Shown here piece by piece: positions 22,095 to 33,354 of a DNA stretch of 64,000 bases. The first letter of the stretch is position 1; each line of letters starts with the position of its first letter. Source of the DNA: Epiperipatus broadwayi (Eukaryota > Onychophora > Udeonychophora > Euonychophora > Peripatidae). The translations under genes were made by a program, and so were the position numbers. A model generated the notes under the pieces. It searched no databases. It was not told where the DNA came from and worked only from the letters and a program-made list of their open reading frames with translations. The DNA is taken from contig JAQFVV010000021.1 of the NCBI GenBank assembly GCA_028023455.1, positions 7,716,853-7,780,852 of the forward strand, in the 5' to 3' direction.

Positions 22095-23575
22095 ATGTTT
22101 ACCCTCCTACTTAATATTAAATTATAAAAAACACATAAATTTTAAGCTTTTCTTATCACAGCATCAGTGAAATGTATATAAAATATTAAAGAATATGAGA
22201 TAAAATTAAATCAAGCTTAATATTGTGAGATACAAGAATAGGAGTTTAAATGCCAGTGGAAAAAGACAAAAAATGGAATAAAGATTTGGATTACAGATAA
22301 AGTTTGTGTAGATGTGGGAGGAGGACTACTAAATATTTATATTTGAAATGTAGGATGTTTACAAGGAATTAGGATAAATAGTATGAAAAGTGGGAAAAAA
22401 TTAAGATAAAAGAACAAAAGAGAAGCAGAGAAATGTGACTGGCAAAATAATTAGATAATAAAGAATAAAATATTTTATTGTGGCCTTTAAGGGTTTTGAA
22501 AAAAGTGAATTTTTTATTTTATTAAGTGTTTCTACACATATAGCTTATGCATTAAAATTTTTGAATTTTTCTTTAAGTAGAAGCCATTTTTCACCACATT
22601 ATATATATACAATAAGCTAAGGATTTGTAGACTAAATTATATTATGCATTCCATATATATCATATCATATATAATCTTTTGTAAGAATAGCAAGATAAAG
22701 TCTTACAAGTGCTATTTCCCAAATGACTATTTTTTGCCAACTAAAAAAATTACTTTTCTTAGTTTTTTAATTCTTCTATATAATAAGTAATATATTCGGG
22801 AACAACCAGTTTATGATAATTTATTGTATTTTAAATATTCAGAAATAATTTACTTTTAGCATTACTTTAATTTTAAAGACAAAACCAAGTCATTTAGTTA
22901 GGGATTTGGTTCTTTCCAAGATTATTAAAAAGTACTTAGCAGCTTGCATTGGGGAATAAATAAATCCCAAAATTATATTATTGTTGAGAATATTTGAAAA
23001 GAGTTAATTTCACTCTCCCAAATTGTTAATATCTGAATTTGATACTGTTTACTATATCTTGTAGATAAAAAGAGACTGTCTTGTATTGGCAAATATAATA
23101 ATTTGTCTATTAACACTTGTGAGCATATACCTTGCAATTCTTAAGGAAGATTATATCATTTAATAGAGTCTCCATTTCAATAATGTGTACATTGATAATT
23201 TTATTTCTTTTAAATATTTCTTTTTGGGAATGATCATATTTTATCTACTGTGAAATTTATTTTCAAGTGGTTACTTTTCAATGTAAATCTAAAAGCCATG
23301 GCTTTTGTTTAATGACTTTGGCAGTAAGACAATGTTATTTATTTTAGGATCATGCATTATTTAATGACCTAATTACCCAGAGTTAATGCAAAGAACTTAA
23401 CATACACATTATACAGAGTCTTCCATATAGCTATTTAATGTTCTTGTAGTTGAAATCAAGCATTTTTCTGCTTTCTTTACCCAAAACATTGGACATATTC
23501 GCTTCTCATTGATTTTATCTTCAATCCACACAACTAAAAATTTTCTACTTCCTCAGTAAATCTAACTGATTTTAA
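22095..23575. other. AT-rich stretch, no gene seen
   Basis: No open frame over 60 codons. Short (AT)n near 22600 only. Confidence 0.5.
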
Positions 23576-23581
23576 AGTTGT

Positions 23582-23786
23582 AATTATAAATTTATTTAAA
23601 TGCACATTGATTACATAAGTAATATTTACTGAGGTTGTAAACCTCAAGAAAATGCGCTTAAAATGTGAAGGTAGGGACGTCTACCAGTCTTAATGATAAG
23701 CTTGTGGTTAAGACCGGTAAAGGTTCCTACCTTCACATTTTCATGTGCATATTCTAGAGGTTTACAGCATTAGTAAATATTACTAA
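23582..23786. repeat. Foldback repeat F, copy 2
   Basis: Same ends as the element at 5487-5775 (gtaagtaatatttac-like outer ends, then an aggttgtaaacctc block and a tgtgaaggtaggga block). Arms are about 75 bp with a short loop around aatgataagc. The G/A change at gaaggtaggg on one side is matched by cctaccttc on the other. The two arms of each copy therefore agree better with each other than with the other copy, which suggests arm-to-arm homogenisation. Confidence 0.85.
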
Positions 23787-24410
23787 CTGATTTTATATTT
23801 GCAGAAATAGCTCTCTTCTTTTCTAAAGCAATTCTTTATTAATAATAATGAATATTATTGACTAATGGACTAATCTTAGCTTCATAAATGTGGCAATAGT
23901 TTATATATCATCCTCATTTATTTTAATCTTTACAATCATTTAAAGTAAGATGTTTATAAATATATAGTATTGCATTGCAAATATTTGCATACATTACATT
24001 GCTGAATGACCATCAAGGTGTAGATATAGTGTATTGGCATCTATGATTTAAGGTTCAACTCAATCTATTAACTATTTACCATTGGTTGGTAAATGGGTAT
24101 TTATATATACCTAGTTAGGGATAAAACATGAATGAAAAGCATATGGGACTGAACTAAATTTAGATCTACCATATATTAATAGCTCTAGTAACACCAAAGC
24201 CTTAAGGTAAAATTATAATATTCAATCAAGTAAGTCATATATATATATATATATATGATGCCATTGCTTATATATATATATATATATGATGCCATTGCTT
24301 TATAAAAAGTTTGTATTTACCAAAATGCAATATAGAGGGCATACCAATAGCTCAAACAAGCTCTTATTAATAAGTATGGTAAGATAAAATATTTAAAATC
24401 TCTATATAAA

Positions 24411-24476
24411 ATATTCTTATCCTCAGACCAATTGGTTTTGTGCTTATGACTCACTTCGATGAGGAGCTAGAACATT
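24411..24476 (-). ncRNA. Hammerhead ribozyme motif, group D, left copy
   Basis: On the minus strand, AUGUUCU, AGC, UCCUCA precede the core and UGAGGA, UA, AGAAUAU follow the cleavage site. Stem I is therefore 6 bp plus a loop plus 7 bp. Stem III is CC-AAUU-GG followed by UC. The core itself is decayed (UCGAAGU for CUGANGA, and AAAA for GAAA). The inner stem pairs UCCUCA with UGAGGA here and with UGGGGA in the partner copy, so pairing is kept while a base changed. Confidence 0.7.
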
Positions 24477-24828
24477 CAGACACTAGATCTAAGATATCAT
24501 CACAAAACCCAGCACTTATTTAATACATAACTATTGAGAAGAAACTCTGAAATTTTCAGACATAAAACACAAACTTTTTATAAAGCAATGTCACACTATA
24601 TATGACTTGCCTTATTGATAATTATAATTTTACCTTTAAGGCTTCGGTGATGCTAGGGCTATTAATATATGATAGATCTAAATTTGGTTCAGTCCCATAT
24701 AGCTATTTGTGGTAGATAACTGAAGTTAAAGATTCTTTTTATGTCTGAAAATGTCAGAGTTTTTTCTCAATAGTTATGTATTAAATAAGTGCTGGGTTTT
24801 GAGTTGATATTTTAGATCTAGTGTGTGA

Positions 24829-24894
24829 ATGTTCTAGCTCCTCACTGAGGTGAGCCATAAGCTCGAAACCATTTGGTCTGGGGAAAAGAATATT
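24829..24894 (+). ncRNA. Hammerhead ribozyme motif, group D, right copy
   Basis: Plus strand. Stem I is AUGUUCU + UCCUCA against UGGGGA + AGAAUAU, with a small internal loop (AGC / AA), as in natural type I hammerheads where stem I loops make tertiary contacts. Stem II is GAGC-CAUAA-GCUC with the canonical G10.1-C11.1 pair. GAAA is intact. Stem III is CC-AUUU-GG, followed by the cleavage triplet GUC. The only clear lesion is CUGAGGU where CUGANGA is expected, that is, the last A is U. This is the best-paired example in the window. Confidence 0.82.
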
Positions 24895-24980
24895 CCAGAT
24901 AGAGATTTTAAATATTTTCTCTTACTGCATTTATTAATAAGAGCTTGTTTGAGCTATTAGTATGCTCTCTATAGTACATC

Positions 24981-24983
<3 letters not shown>

Positions 24984-25020
<37 letters not shown>

Positions 25021-25046
25021 TACATATATATATATATATATATATA
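24984..25046. repeat. (AT)n microsatellite with gatgtac palindrome
   Basis: Two AT runs are separated by gatgtac and preceded by tacatcatg, giving another palindrome with a dinucleotide-expanded centre. Confidence 0.85.
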
Positions 25047-25110
25047 AGTTCTGAAGAAGACTGCTTGTCAGTCAAAACTATCAGATTGATTAAATTAAAT
25101 AAACAAGCAT
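25047..25110 (+). repeat. CTGAAGAAG-hairpin-AAAAC motif
   Basis: ttctgaagaagactgcttgt reads on into cagtcaaaac, so GACTG and CAGTC can pair around a 5-base loop. The same arrangement occurs as larger foldbacks at 53206-53408, 45541-45702 and 39775-40225. It resembles a hammerhead core (CUGAAGA ... GAAA) but lacks a convincing stem III and cleavage triplet. Confidence 0.5.
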
Positions 25111-25900
25111 TGTTACAGTTGTAAAGAAAGGTCAGTTTGTTTAATTTAAATTCAATATTTAAAGCATCAGTTTTACATATAATGTTTTTTTACTGACTTA
25201 GGGTTGATGACACTCTTGTGCAGCATTAAGCACTGCTATTGTACAAAAATTGAATAATGAGACCTGATTCAATGTGATTCAAATTATGGCCTCATTTTGT
25301 TCATCAGTTTGCACAAAATAAACATTGCAACTGGCATTTAGAATATAAGCATTAAAAACAGTAATTAATTGGTTTAGTGCTTTGGAGCTCATAAGAACTT
25401 TGAGTAATAAAAATACCACAAGTAGGCTCTTATCTATTGAGACTGAGCTCCATAGGCTGCTTATAACCACTGCACCAAACTACACAGGAAATAATGGAAT
25501 TAAATTACCTAACATAAAATTATGACATGGTAAGTTTGCCAGAAAATCATGCAGCATTTAACAACCCATATGTTATATTGAGCAGTCACTCTAATGTTTC
25601 TGACCAAACTAAACTTATTTTTTACTATTATCAGCTATCAATTCAAGGAGTCAAGATCTTTATTGTGAGATATTTTAAATTTCTGATGAAATTATTTAAG
25701 TGTAAGATATTTAGTGAAGATTTCAATTTTCATTATAAGTAATTTTTCAAAAAAAAAAACAACAAATAACATATTTAATATATCAAAAATTGAGAATGTA
25801 TTGACTATACATAGGATACAATAAAATTCCAATCTTGTTTTCTTGAGAATATTTTAATATCTGATGTAATCATGTTATATATTTAATAATAGCTTTTCTT
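25110..25900. other. No recognised gene
   Basis: Short frames at 25279-25470 (minus) and 25527-25742 (plus) are not recognised, and nothing links them to a family. Confidence 0.45.
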
Positions 25901-25904
25901 TCTC

Positions 25905-26060
25905 CACAACAGTATGCCATCTAGTTTAAGATTTAATAACTAATAGATACCAGAAGCTAGTTCATAATTAATACCTATGCAGTATTCTCAATTCAATATC
26001 CTCAAACTAAATTCAAGCTTATGGCTTTTATTCATGGGGAGCTTTAGGTTTTAATATAGC
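25905..26060 (-). mobile_element. Hammerhead repeat group E, half copy
   Basis: Starts with the group E terminus tatgccatctagt at about 25914. Read on the minus strand it has a decayed ribozyme: ctccccatgaataaaagcca, then ataagcttgaa and tttgaggatattg. Stem I (CUCC / GAGGAUAUUG) and the AAGCC-AUAA-GCUU hairpin are still visible. The other inverted terminus is missing, so this is a truncated element. Confidence 0.6.
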
Positions 26061-26460
26061 TTCATTTTAGAAAGTGTAATTTATATCCTTTTTTAACTGT
26101 CAAACTATCAAGCCAAACTGAGTAAGATAAATGTCTCCAACATAAGTGAACTTGCTTCTATAATTCTAAAACTAAATACATGAAAGCAGTTTACACCTGA
26201 ATAATAATCAATATCATAACTACTATAAAAGTAAAAAAAAAATCTAATATTAGATCATTTTAATCCATATAATCTAACAACTATTTATGATAGGTGGCAT
26301 CCAAATCTCATTAGGATATAATAATAAATATACATTATTTCATGCATTGTATGGTTTAGTGCAGTGGTGCATAAAATTTTTACATTTATCAACCCCAATA
26401 CCCAGACTGTAATTTTACATGACCCATTATATGTTATCACCGTTCTATTATAAACATACA

Positions 26461-26618
26461 AGGATAGTAATAATAAAAATTATTTTATCATATATATATA
26501 TATATTTGTATTGTATTTTACTACATACAATTTGATACAAGGATAGTAATAATAAAAATTATTTTATCATATATATATATATATTTGTATTGTATTTTAC
26601 TACATACAATTTGATATA
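26461..26618 (+). repeat. Exact tandem duplication, 79-bp unit
   Basis: The unit aggatagtaataataaaaat...actacatacaatttgatac occurs twice in a row with essentially no differences, including the (AT)n inside it. This points to a recent duplication or an assembly artefact. Confidence 0.9.
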
Positions 26619-26639
26619 AGATCTTTGAAAATATTCATA

Positions 26640-28435
26640 TTAATAAAAAAAAAGTGTATAATAATAATACTTGGTTCTTTATAGATCTGTGGATTTGTAG
26701 CAATTACAAGGCCTATTTTAGAAAAGTTACTTTCAAGAATGTAGTATTATGTACCAAATTTAATAGATGTTAGAATGAAGAAGAAAACTCTTAGAGGTAC
26801 AAAAGAAATGAGAGTGATATAAGCAAAATGCCATCATGATGTGATGTTTATAGAAAATGGATTGGAATATAAATAAGATAGAGTCTAAACACAAAAGTCA
26901 TCAGAGAAGTTTTCAAGTATTTTCTACAGTGTTTAAGTTTTTGTTTTTCAATTAAAAATTTATTATCCAATAGTAAAGCTTAAAAAGTACCATAAGATGC
27001 AAACCTCTCTAGAATTACTTAACAAGTAAAAAATCAATAATATTTACATTTAAAGTTTTAATAATAAGAGAAAGCAGATTTTCTTAGACACTGATTGGTT
27101 GTTGCTCATATTGAACAAAAGTGAGCACTTGTCAACAATTTTCATTGCTCCAACTTCTTTGTTTTGATTTTGAAAATGGAAATGAATGTTTTACAGTATT
27201 TTTTAATATTTTTTACATAATATAAATTATTTTGACAAAATATGCTGAAAATAAAATTATTTTAGAAAAATAGTTAAGTTTTTAGTAAAATTTATTTACT
27301 TTTACACGAACATAAATTGAGAGAAAAATAAATGAGATATGCAACATTTTCTAATAAGTTACAGACATTCATTTTAGGTTTTCCACTATAAAATATTTTT
27401 ATAATTATAAATAGATATTTATTGTTGAAAAAACTTTTGTTCACTTTCATATTCTGACAAATTATTAATTTGCTTTTTACAAACAAAACTAAAATGAATA
27501 TAATATTAAATGATGAATATATTTTTACTTCTGATTTTGTAATTGACCAATCAAAAGTTTACAGTTTAACTCACTCAACTGACTGGAATTTCTGCACTGT
27601 AAAAGTTAATATATACAGAATTAAAATGCATTTAAAATAAATTGAAAAATGATTCTTGTTTTTGTACTTTCCCCTAGCAGTGTTTTATCTTATAAAGTAA
27701 CATGTTATTTTATTACTAAAATCTTTATTCTGTATCAAAATAAACAAATTGTATTTGGTTTATGTGAAATATAAGTTTACAAATAAAACAGATTCTTAAA
27801 AAATAATATTTAAATTCCACAAATATAAAAAAAATAAACTGAAAAAAATATTCAGAATGGTGCCACGCTTCTTATGAACAATTTTTATACTTTTACTTAT
27901 TGGACAATATTACCAATAAATAAAATCTTCATTGATTAACCCTTCATTTCTAAAACTTTATCTAATTATTGTTAATCATCATAAAGCATTAAAATTCTGT
28001 TCCTAAATTTAAAATTGCATATACAATTATTAAAATATTATAAAAGTCCTGTACAACAGTATTTTGCAGAACTATTGTGAATTCATTTTTATTGTTACTA
28101 CAAATTTCTTAACTTACATTTCTAAAAATAAAGCACATGCAAATAAAATTAATTATAGTCAAGAATACATTTGATTTTAAATAAATATATAAAAATATTC
28201 ATAAAAATTGTAATAAACTATGGAACTATATACTATTTTTTCATATAACATTATAAAATAAGAGTTACCTTGCAATTATTCTCACAAGGGTTTTGAGCCT
28301 GAGAACAAACAACCCACTAATTAGCAACATTATCAACTTGTTTGGGTTTTATTCTCTGCAGAATACTAAAATCGTCATATTTTTAACTCATAATTCATTA
28401 TATAAGAAGGTATACAAAAAATCTGGAAATTTGTA
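26640..28435. other. AT-rich stretch, no gene seen
   Basis: No open frame over 65 codons. No shared repeat or RNA gene noticed. Confidence 0.5.
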
Positions 28436-28439
28436 AAAA

Positions 28440-29030
28440 AATTATTTTAGGTCCAACAAGTGAAATTTCCTTCAAAGTACTGTCTATTTGATATAATCAC
28501 TATCATAAATATGTTTTGTACATCTCAAAGTAGTCCTGGCACTTTTGAAAAACTGATGCCTTTTACTGTCAACATCATTTTGTCTTTACTATTTCTACAT
28601 CCACAAAACTTATTTTTTAGGATTTTTTTTATTCAGGAGAATACAAAGTAGTCATATGGAGTGATATCAAGTAAATATAGTGGGTGGATAAATTGGATCA
28701 TTTTCTTATTGATTAAAAATTGGTTCATCCTTAAAGCATTGTGCATTGTCACATTTTCATACTGAAGCTTTTCCCCTTTATTACAAGTCGGGACCTTTGT
28801 ATTCCACCATAACATGCAAATATTTTAGAACTTGTAGGAAAATTTTCTCACAGCTATGAATGAATTCTGAATAAACAATAACATTTTTTTTTCCATATGT
28901 CAAGGCATTGGCTGGGAAGTGAACCCATGACAACTGTCTGCAAGAAACTACTTGCTTGCAAGGCAGCTGTGCTGACCTCTTGGCTACCAATTTTAAGTGA
29001 ACAATGACATTTTCATAAAAAAAATACCAG
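28440..29030 (-). pseudogene. Mariner transposase remnant (Tc1/mariner superfamily)
   Basis: Minus-strand translation matches the C-terminal third of mariner transposases in order. The first segment is ENVTMHNALRMNQFLINKKM (family: DNA..H.A......L). Then comes IHPLYLLDITPYDYFVF (family: HP.YSPDL.P.D.F.F, containing the last catalytic Asp). After more diverged sequence, near 28470, it ends with NRQYFEGNF (family: ..G.YFEGD). It is broken by frameshifts and split by the SINE at 28888-28999. The N-terminal DNA-binding part was not found, and no terminal inverted repeats were located. Confidence 0.8.
28888..28999 (-). mobile_element. tRNA-derived SINE, subfamily 1, inside the mariner remnant
   Basis: Minus-strand copy with TAGCCAAGAGG, GCTGCCTTGCAAGC, a B-box-like region ending in TTCACTTCCC, GCCTTGACATATGG and an A tail. 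The flanks aacaataacatttt (left) and aacaatgacatttt (right) form a 13/14 target-site duplication. It is more diverged than the 17.2 kb copy. Confidence 0.82.
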
Positions 29031-29039
29031 CATTGTCTT

Positions 29040-30165
29040 GACAGCAGATTTACTTATCACACTTCCTTAAGGTAAAGTAAATTTGAACTCTGTAATTAAA
29101 CTATTCATAAACTTTTGTTACTTCCAAATGCCACTTACATGTTAGCAATTTCATCATTACCAACTGTTTCTCCTACCATTTTTCCTATGAAAAAACAGAA
29201 TGGTATGTTTTTTCAAATTTTCATCCATCACAAAAATTGTCAAATAATCAAGACACAAGCAACAGAATTTTTTTCTCTCTTGCATCATGAATTTATTTAA
29301 TGAGGTTGGTTGGCAGATTAAATTAGAAGGTCCCTGCAATAGATATTTAATAGTAATCGATAAACTACAATGGACCCACTCAGAGAATGATTCCAGTTTT
29401 TGGGATACAACCGCATCTATTTTAGATTCAAATTTTTACAATCAAATGGATGCAAGCTGATAAGAATGTGGTCTAGATGCCCCCAAGAGAGTGAAGAAAT
29501 AGTCAAAAGTGACACCTCCACCATCAAATACTTTATAATAAACCATAGATTAAAATCATTGAATTAATTAAGATTGTATTTATATAAAAGAAATAAATAA
29601 ATGGTAGAACGTTGATTTAAAAAAAAATCGCAGTGCTGTAAACAAAGTTAGACTTTTTTTTAAGTTAGAAAATTGTAAAACAAAATAATAACAGAACATA
29701 ACATGTACCAAAAATAAATATTAAAATGTATATTTTCTATATTTTAATTTTGATGAACCTAGATTCAGTAGAATATTTGTCTCATTAGATGAAAAAATTA
29801 AAATGGTGTGCAATTAATAAAATTGTTATTTAAAAAACAATTAGACCAACTGAAGTATTTTTATTATATACTATATTTTCATAAAGGTGAATATATTTTT
29901 AAATAATAATATATTTAATAAATATGTTTCTATGTATTATTGCTTTCTTTTTTAATTTTAAGCTTAATTTTTTTGAATCCAATTTTAATGTTTATTACAT
30001 ATATTTTTGCCAAAAGATTTATAATTGTCTACTTCTTTTGCAATATTCTTGATTTATATGGCATTTTGTAGAATCTATTGAGATCAATGTCCAGGATTAA
30101 GCTATATTTAAAAAAGAACTCTTATTGGTATGAAAATGGTCTTTCATTTTCTCTTTCTATATATA
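29040..30165. other. No recognised gene
   Basis: Overlapping 60-61-codon frames at 29115-29339 are unrecognised. They may be the decayed N-terminal half of the mariner remnant, but I could not match motifs. Confidence 0.4.
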
Positions 30166-30169
30166 CATG

Positions 30170-30310
30170 TCAATCAGGCAAAACTCTCCATACAGTAGTG
30201 CCACTAGCCAGAGTAATCAATGGATGCCAGAAGGCTTGTGCATAAAATCCCTATCTAGTTCCTACTCATCCAATATCCCCAGACAAGTTTGTAGCTTAGT
30301 CGTTTCATAC
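30170..30310 (-). mobile_element. Hammerhead repeat group C, half unit
   Basis: From aggcaaaactctccatacag through caatggatgccag to ccaatatccccagac and the start of the ribozyme, where it stops at gtttcatacatatg. The minus strand keeps CTGGGGATATTGG (stem I 3' strand) but the CTGATGA side is lost. It is followed by (TA)n(TG)n at about 30354-30384. Confidence 0.75.
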
Positions 30311-30348
30311 ATATGTATATAAATATATTATAATTAATAATAAAATTG

Positions 30349-30385
<37 letters not shown>

Positions 30386-30675
30386 AAAATCATGGAAAGA
30401 ACTATTCTTCACAAATGTGCTAGAAATTTGACACCCACTCTCCTGTTAATAATTTAAGCACAGTCAATAATTATTGGTTTGTTTAAAAAATAAGTTCTAA
30501 TCATAGATAAAACACCTATAGGTTTAAATCAATTCTTGAAGGGAAAATGAATGTCAAGTTTCGATTACATGTGAAGAGTAGTTCGAACCACAATTTTACA
30601 TACAATGTTGTACATAATTGTAAATAATGCAGACTTTCATATCAGCACTATTTACTGTATCAGCATTTAAAAATG

Positions 30676-30784
30676 ATTGTGTTTAATGTTATATATATAT
30701 ATATATTCAAATTGTGAATTACATTAAAAACATTGTGTTTAATGTTATATATATATATATATTCAAATTGTGAATTACATTATT
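30676..30784 (+). repeat. Exact tandem duplication, 56-bp unit
   Basis: Unit attgtgtttaatgtt(at)n..ttcaaattgtgaattacatt is present twice, virtually identical, including the AT run. Confidence 0.9.
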
Positions 30785-30946
30785 ACATATATAAATGTAG
30801 GTAGAGAGAGGATGAATGATACATTTTTGTGAATATATATATATATCTATATCCTAGTATTATTAAAATAATGTGTGAAGAAAAAAACCATAGGAAAAAA
30901 GATTAAAGAGGTGTGGCTTATTACACAAATGAATAAGTAATGACCC

Positions 30947-31050
30947 AAAGATCTAACACTAATCAAATGAGCAAAAAATGGTTCTTTTTCACAGAATTAA
31001 AGATCTAACACTAATCAAATGAGCAAAAAATGGTTCTTTTTCACAGAATT
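30947..31050 (+). repeat. Exact tandem duplication, 52-bp unit
   Basis: aaagatctaacactaatcaa...ctttttcacagaatt is repeated exactly once with a 52-base period. The duplication joins directly, without spacer. Confidence 0.92.
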
Positions 31051-31128
31051 ACCAATTATGGTGCACCCCAAAGTATATTCAATTTAATTAATTGTATTCA
31101 ATATGTTTACATTTTGTTTTGGTATTTT

Positions 31129-31235
31129 GTAATATCATCGTTATCAACCATTATCAGTCCACTGCAGGACAAAGGTCTCTCCAAGTTCAATTCATCTCCG
31201 ATTCTAGCCTCTCTTCTCATCACCCCTACACAATT
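31129..31235 (-). mobile_element. Non-LTR retrotransposon 3' end (ATG-repeat tail family)
   Basis: On the minus strand the sequence ends gagagacctttgtcctgcag, tggactgataatggttgata, acgatgatat. It matches the extreme 3' end at 48.97-49.09 kb and the plus-strand end at 35.5 kb. Only about 100 bp remain, so it is a strongly 5'-truncated copy. Confidence 0.75.
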
Positions 31236-31992
31236 TTATAATATATATTTAGAGAGGGAGGGAGGAGAAAAATACATCTACACACACAAAAATACATGCA
31301 CATATTTATATATAATTCTAATATAGCATGAGGAGTATAATCAACAATGAAACACTTTAAAATTGGATTTGTACCATAAACTTCACTTTATATCCTTGAG
31401 GGGGCTTATTTAGGTCTTTGGCATTACCACAAAGATGGAAGGACTAAGTTCAAAATGTTATTTCTTTAAAAAAATCTAACTAAATCAATGTGCTAAGTAA
31501 AAATAATCAAATGACTTTATTTTTCAGGAGTTCTTAAAAAGTTTCAGTAACAGAACTGGAATCAATCCATGTGTCTTACTGATAGAATCGCATCATTATA
31601 ACTGCACTAATTCAGATGTGTCAGTGTACTAAGTAAATTGCTTCTTAAATGGTTTTAGATAAAATCATTCAATTACATATATTTTTTGAAATTATATTGT
31701 AAACTCATTTATTTAATATACATTTTAAAAAATTTCGTTTAAAAATGAAAATAATCTGCTTTTTTTCCATACAGATATAGATAAATTAAATAGTTAAAAT
31801 GCATTTAACTGAAACAGAAATGTGCTAAGCTAGGATGCTTGTTTCATGGTCTAGGTATTCCTCATCTACTGATTTGTAAGTCACTGCTAGTATTCTGCCA
31901 TACTGTACAATGTTCTTTTTATATAAGTATTAAACTTTCATTGATGAATGATTAATATTTATATTTTTTATATACGAAATATTTTCACGTTT

Positions 31993-32602
31993 TTTATTTA
32001 TATATAATATTTAGTGAATTAAATGTGAAGGTGTTTTAAACTTCACACTCTTATTTCAGAATGCTGGAGTCTGACTTGTTTATATATAAATTTAAGTAAA
32101 GAAGAAGATGGTTCCATCTTTTTCTCGTATTTCTGGCTTGTGTTTTTGAATTGAGAGTTCCACATGCAGTCATTATTACCTCTGATTGGCTGACACATAA
32201 GCATTTTTAAGGCGTATCAGTCAAAGGTTTCAGCCTTTCACATAATTATTGTATCATCTGCTTGCACTTAATAAGTTTAATATATTTACATTTGTTACTA
32301 TCATTTCATTAGATTTGAAAATTGCTTCATAGTAAATCCAAAGATTTCACTTTGTTTATTTATATATAATATTTAGTGAATTAAATGTGGTGTATTAAAC
32401 TTCACACTTTTATTTCAGAATGCTTGAGTCTGGTTTATTTATATATAAATTTAAGTAGAGAAGAAGGTGGTTCCATTTTTTTCTCGTATTTCTGGCTTGT
32501 GTTTTTGAATTGAGAGTTCCATGTGCAGTCATTATTACACCTGATTGGCTGTCACATAAGCATTTTTAAGGCACATCAGTCAAAGGTTTCAACCTTTCAT
32601 GT
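31993..32602 (+). repeat. Direct repeat pair, about 245 bp each, 362-bp offset
   Basis: Copies at 31993-32240 and 32355-32602 share tttatttatatataatattt, the cttcacactt block, tctcgtatttctggcttgtg and a ctgattggctg..cacataagc block, at roughly 90% identity. The spacer is about 115 bp. They could be a tandem duplication or two pseudo-LTR-like ends with a deleted interior. The attggctg and tttaaggc motifs are not enough to call a promoter. Confidence 0.8.
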
Positions 32603-32619
32603 TATTAATTTTATATACT

Positions 32620-32770
32620 AAGATAAAATGTGCTAAGTGGTGGTGAGCAAAGAAGGTCTACAATCAAAGACCATTAGATATTAATTTATCAGCCTGACTT
32701 CTATTGGCAGATAACATCCATTCACATAAATCAGGTAGGCATTAACATATATATTAAGTATAATAATGCT
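32620..32770 (+). repeat. Dispersed repeat N, copy 1
   Basis: Resembles about 33480-33640. Both have a tgaaatg/aaaatgtgc start, a ggtctacaa/gaacctacaa block, a cctgactt/ccttgact..attggcaga block and an acata..aaatcagg/aaacag..gacattagc end. Diverged, class unknown, no coding capacity. Confidence 0.45.
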
Positions 32771-33175
32771 CAAGGCTAAATGGGTTTGCAAGTAGTAATT
32801 AAACACCAGTCAACACTTAGACAAGTTATTGTTAAAAGGAGGTTGTTTTTACTACAGTTTAAAATTATTGACTGTTAATAATATTGGGATTGTTTAAATG
32901 TTGACTAGCTTTTAATGATATACATATATACCCTCTGAATGGTTCCATGAACACTCTTTAAGCTTACATAAAAGGATAAAGATGAGTATACTTATTAATT
33001 AACCTAAGTCATGAAAATCTATAGACATCTAATTATCTTGAAGTCTGTATGATTATGAAGGCAAATTGGCTTGTTCTTGTATTGAAAACCTTTATGTATT
33101 TTCAGTTTGGCTGATAACGTTGTAGTTAAACAAGAAGACAAAGGTTAAATAAAAAAATGGTTTCTTAGATTCTAA
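32770..33175. other. No recognised gene
   Basis: AT-rich; no supported feature. Confidence 0.45.
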
Positions 33176-33179
33176 TATC

Positions 33180-33275
33180 CAAGTGTACTGCTCCAAATTC
33201 CAAGACTCCTCACTGATAAAAAACCATAAGATAGAAGCTAATCTGTGAATATTAAATGCGAAGGCACTTGATAGG
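33180..33275 (+). mobile_element. Decayed hammerhead repeat (group C/E) fragment
   Basis: attccaagactcctcactga followed by taaaaaaccataagatagaa and a ctaatctgtgaatattaaat region follows the group C ribozyme in order (stem I, core, stem II, GAAA position, cleavage side). It ends in cacttgatagggat, but with several core mutations. The outer ends are lost. Confidence 0.5.
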
Positions 33276-33354
33276 GATTGTGATCCATAATACTAGAGCT
33301 GGCACTAGGGGGCGCTATTATATAAAGTCAATTTTGTTACAGTTTTACATAAAA

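Larger units (their letters stand above)
24140..24985. mobile_element. Hammerhead foldback element, group D
   Basis: Two ribozyme-containing half-units face each other. The left half (about 24300-24480) is inverted relative to the right half (about 24770-24970); both share aataagagcttgtttgagct and agattttaaatatttt. A second inverted pair brackets the left half: 24150-24310 against about 24565-24710, sharing gatctaaattt..ttcagtccc and taaggtaaaattataa-type blocks. The result is an alternating tandem/inverted array. The left part also contains a duplicated (AT)n-gatgccattgctt unit (24237-24300). No protein was seen. Confidence 0.8.

Noticed and set aside
24237-24300. CRISPR-like repeated units
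   Set aside because: Only two copies, AT dinucleotide content and a eukaryotic setting; it is a local duplication.
31993-32602. LTR retrotransposon with two LTRs
   Set aside because: The spacer is only 115 bp, and no primer-binding site, polypurine tract or TG...CA ends were seen.
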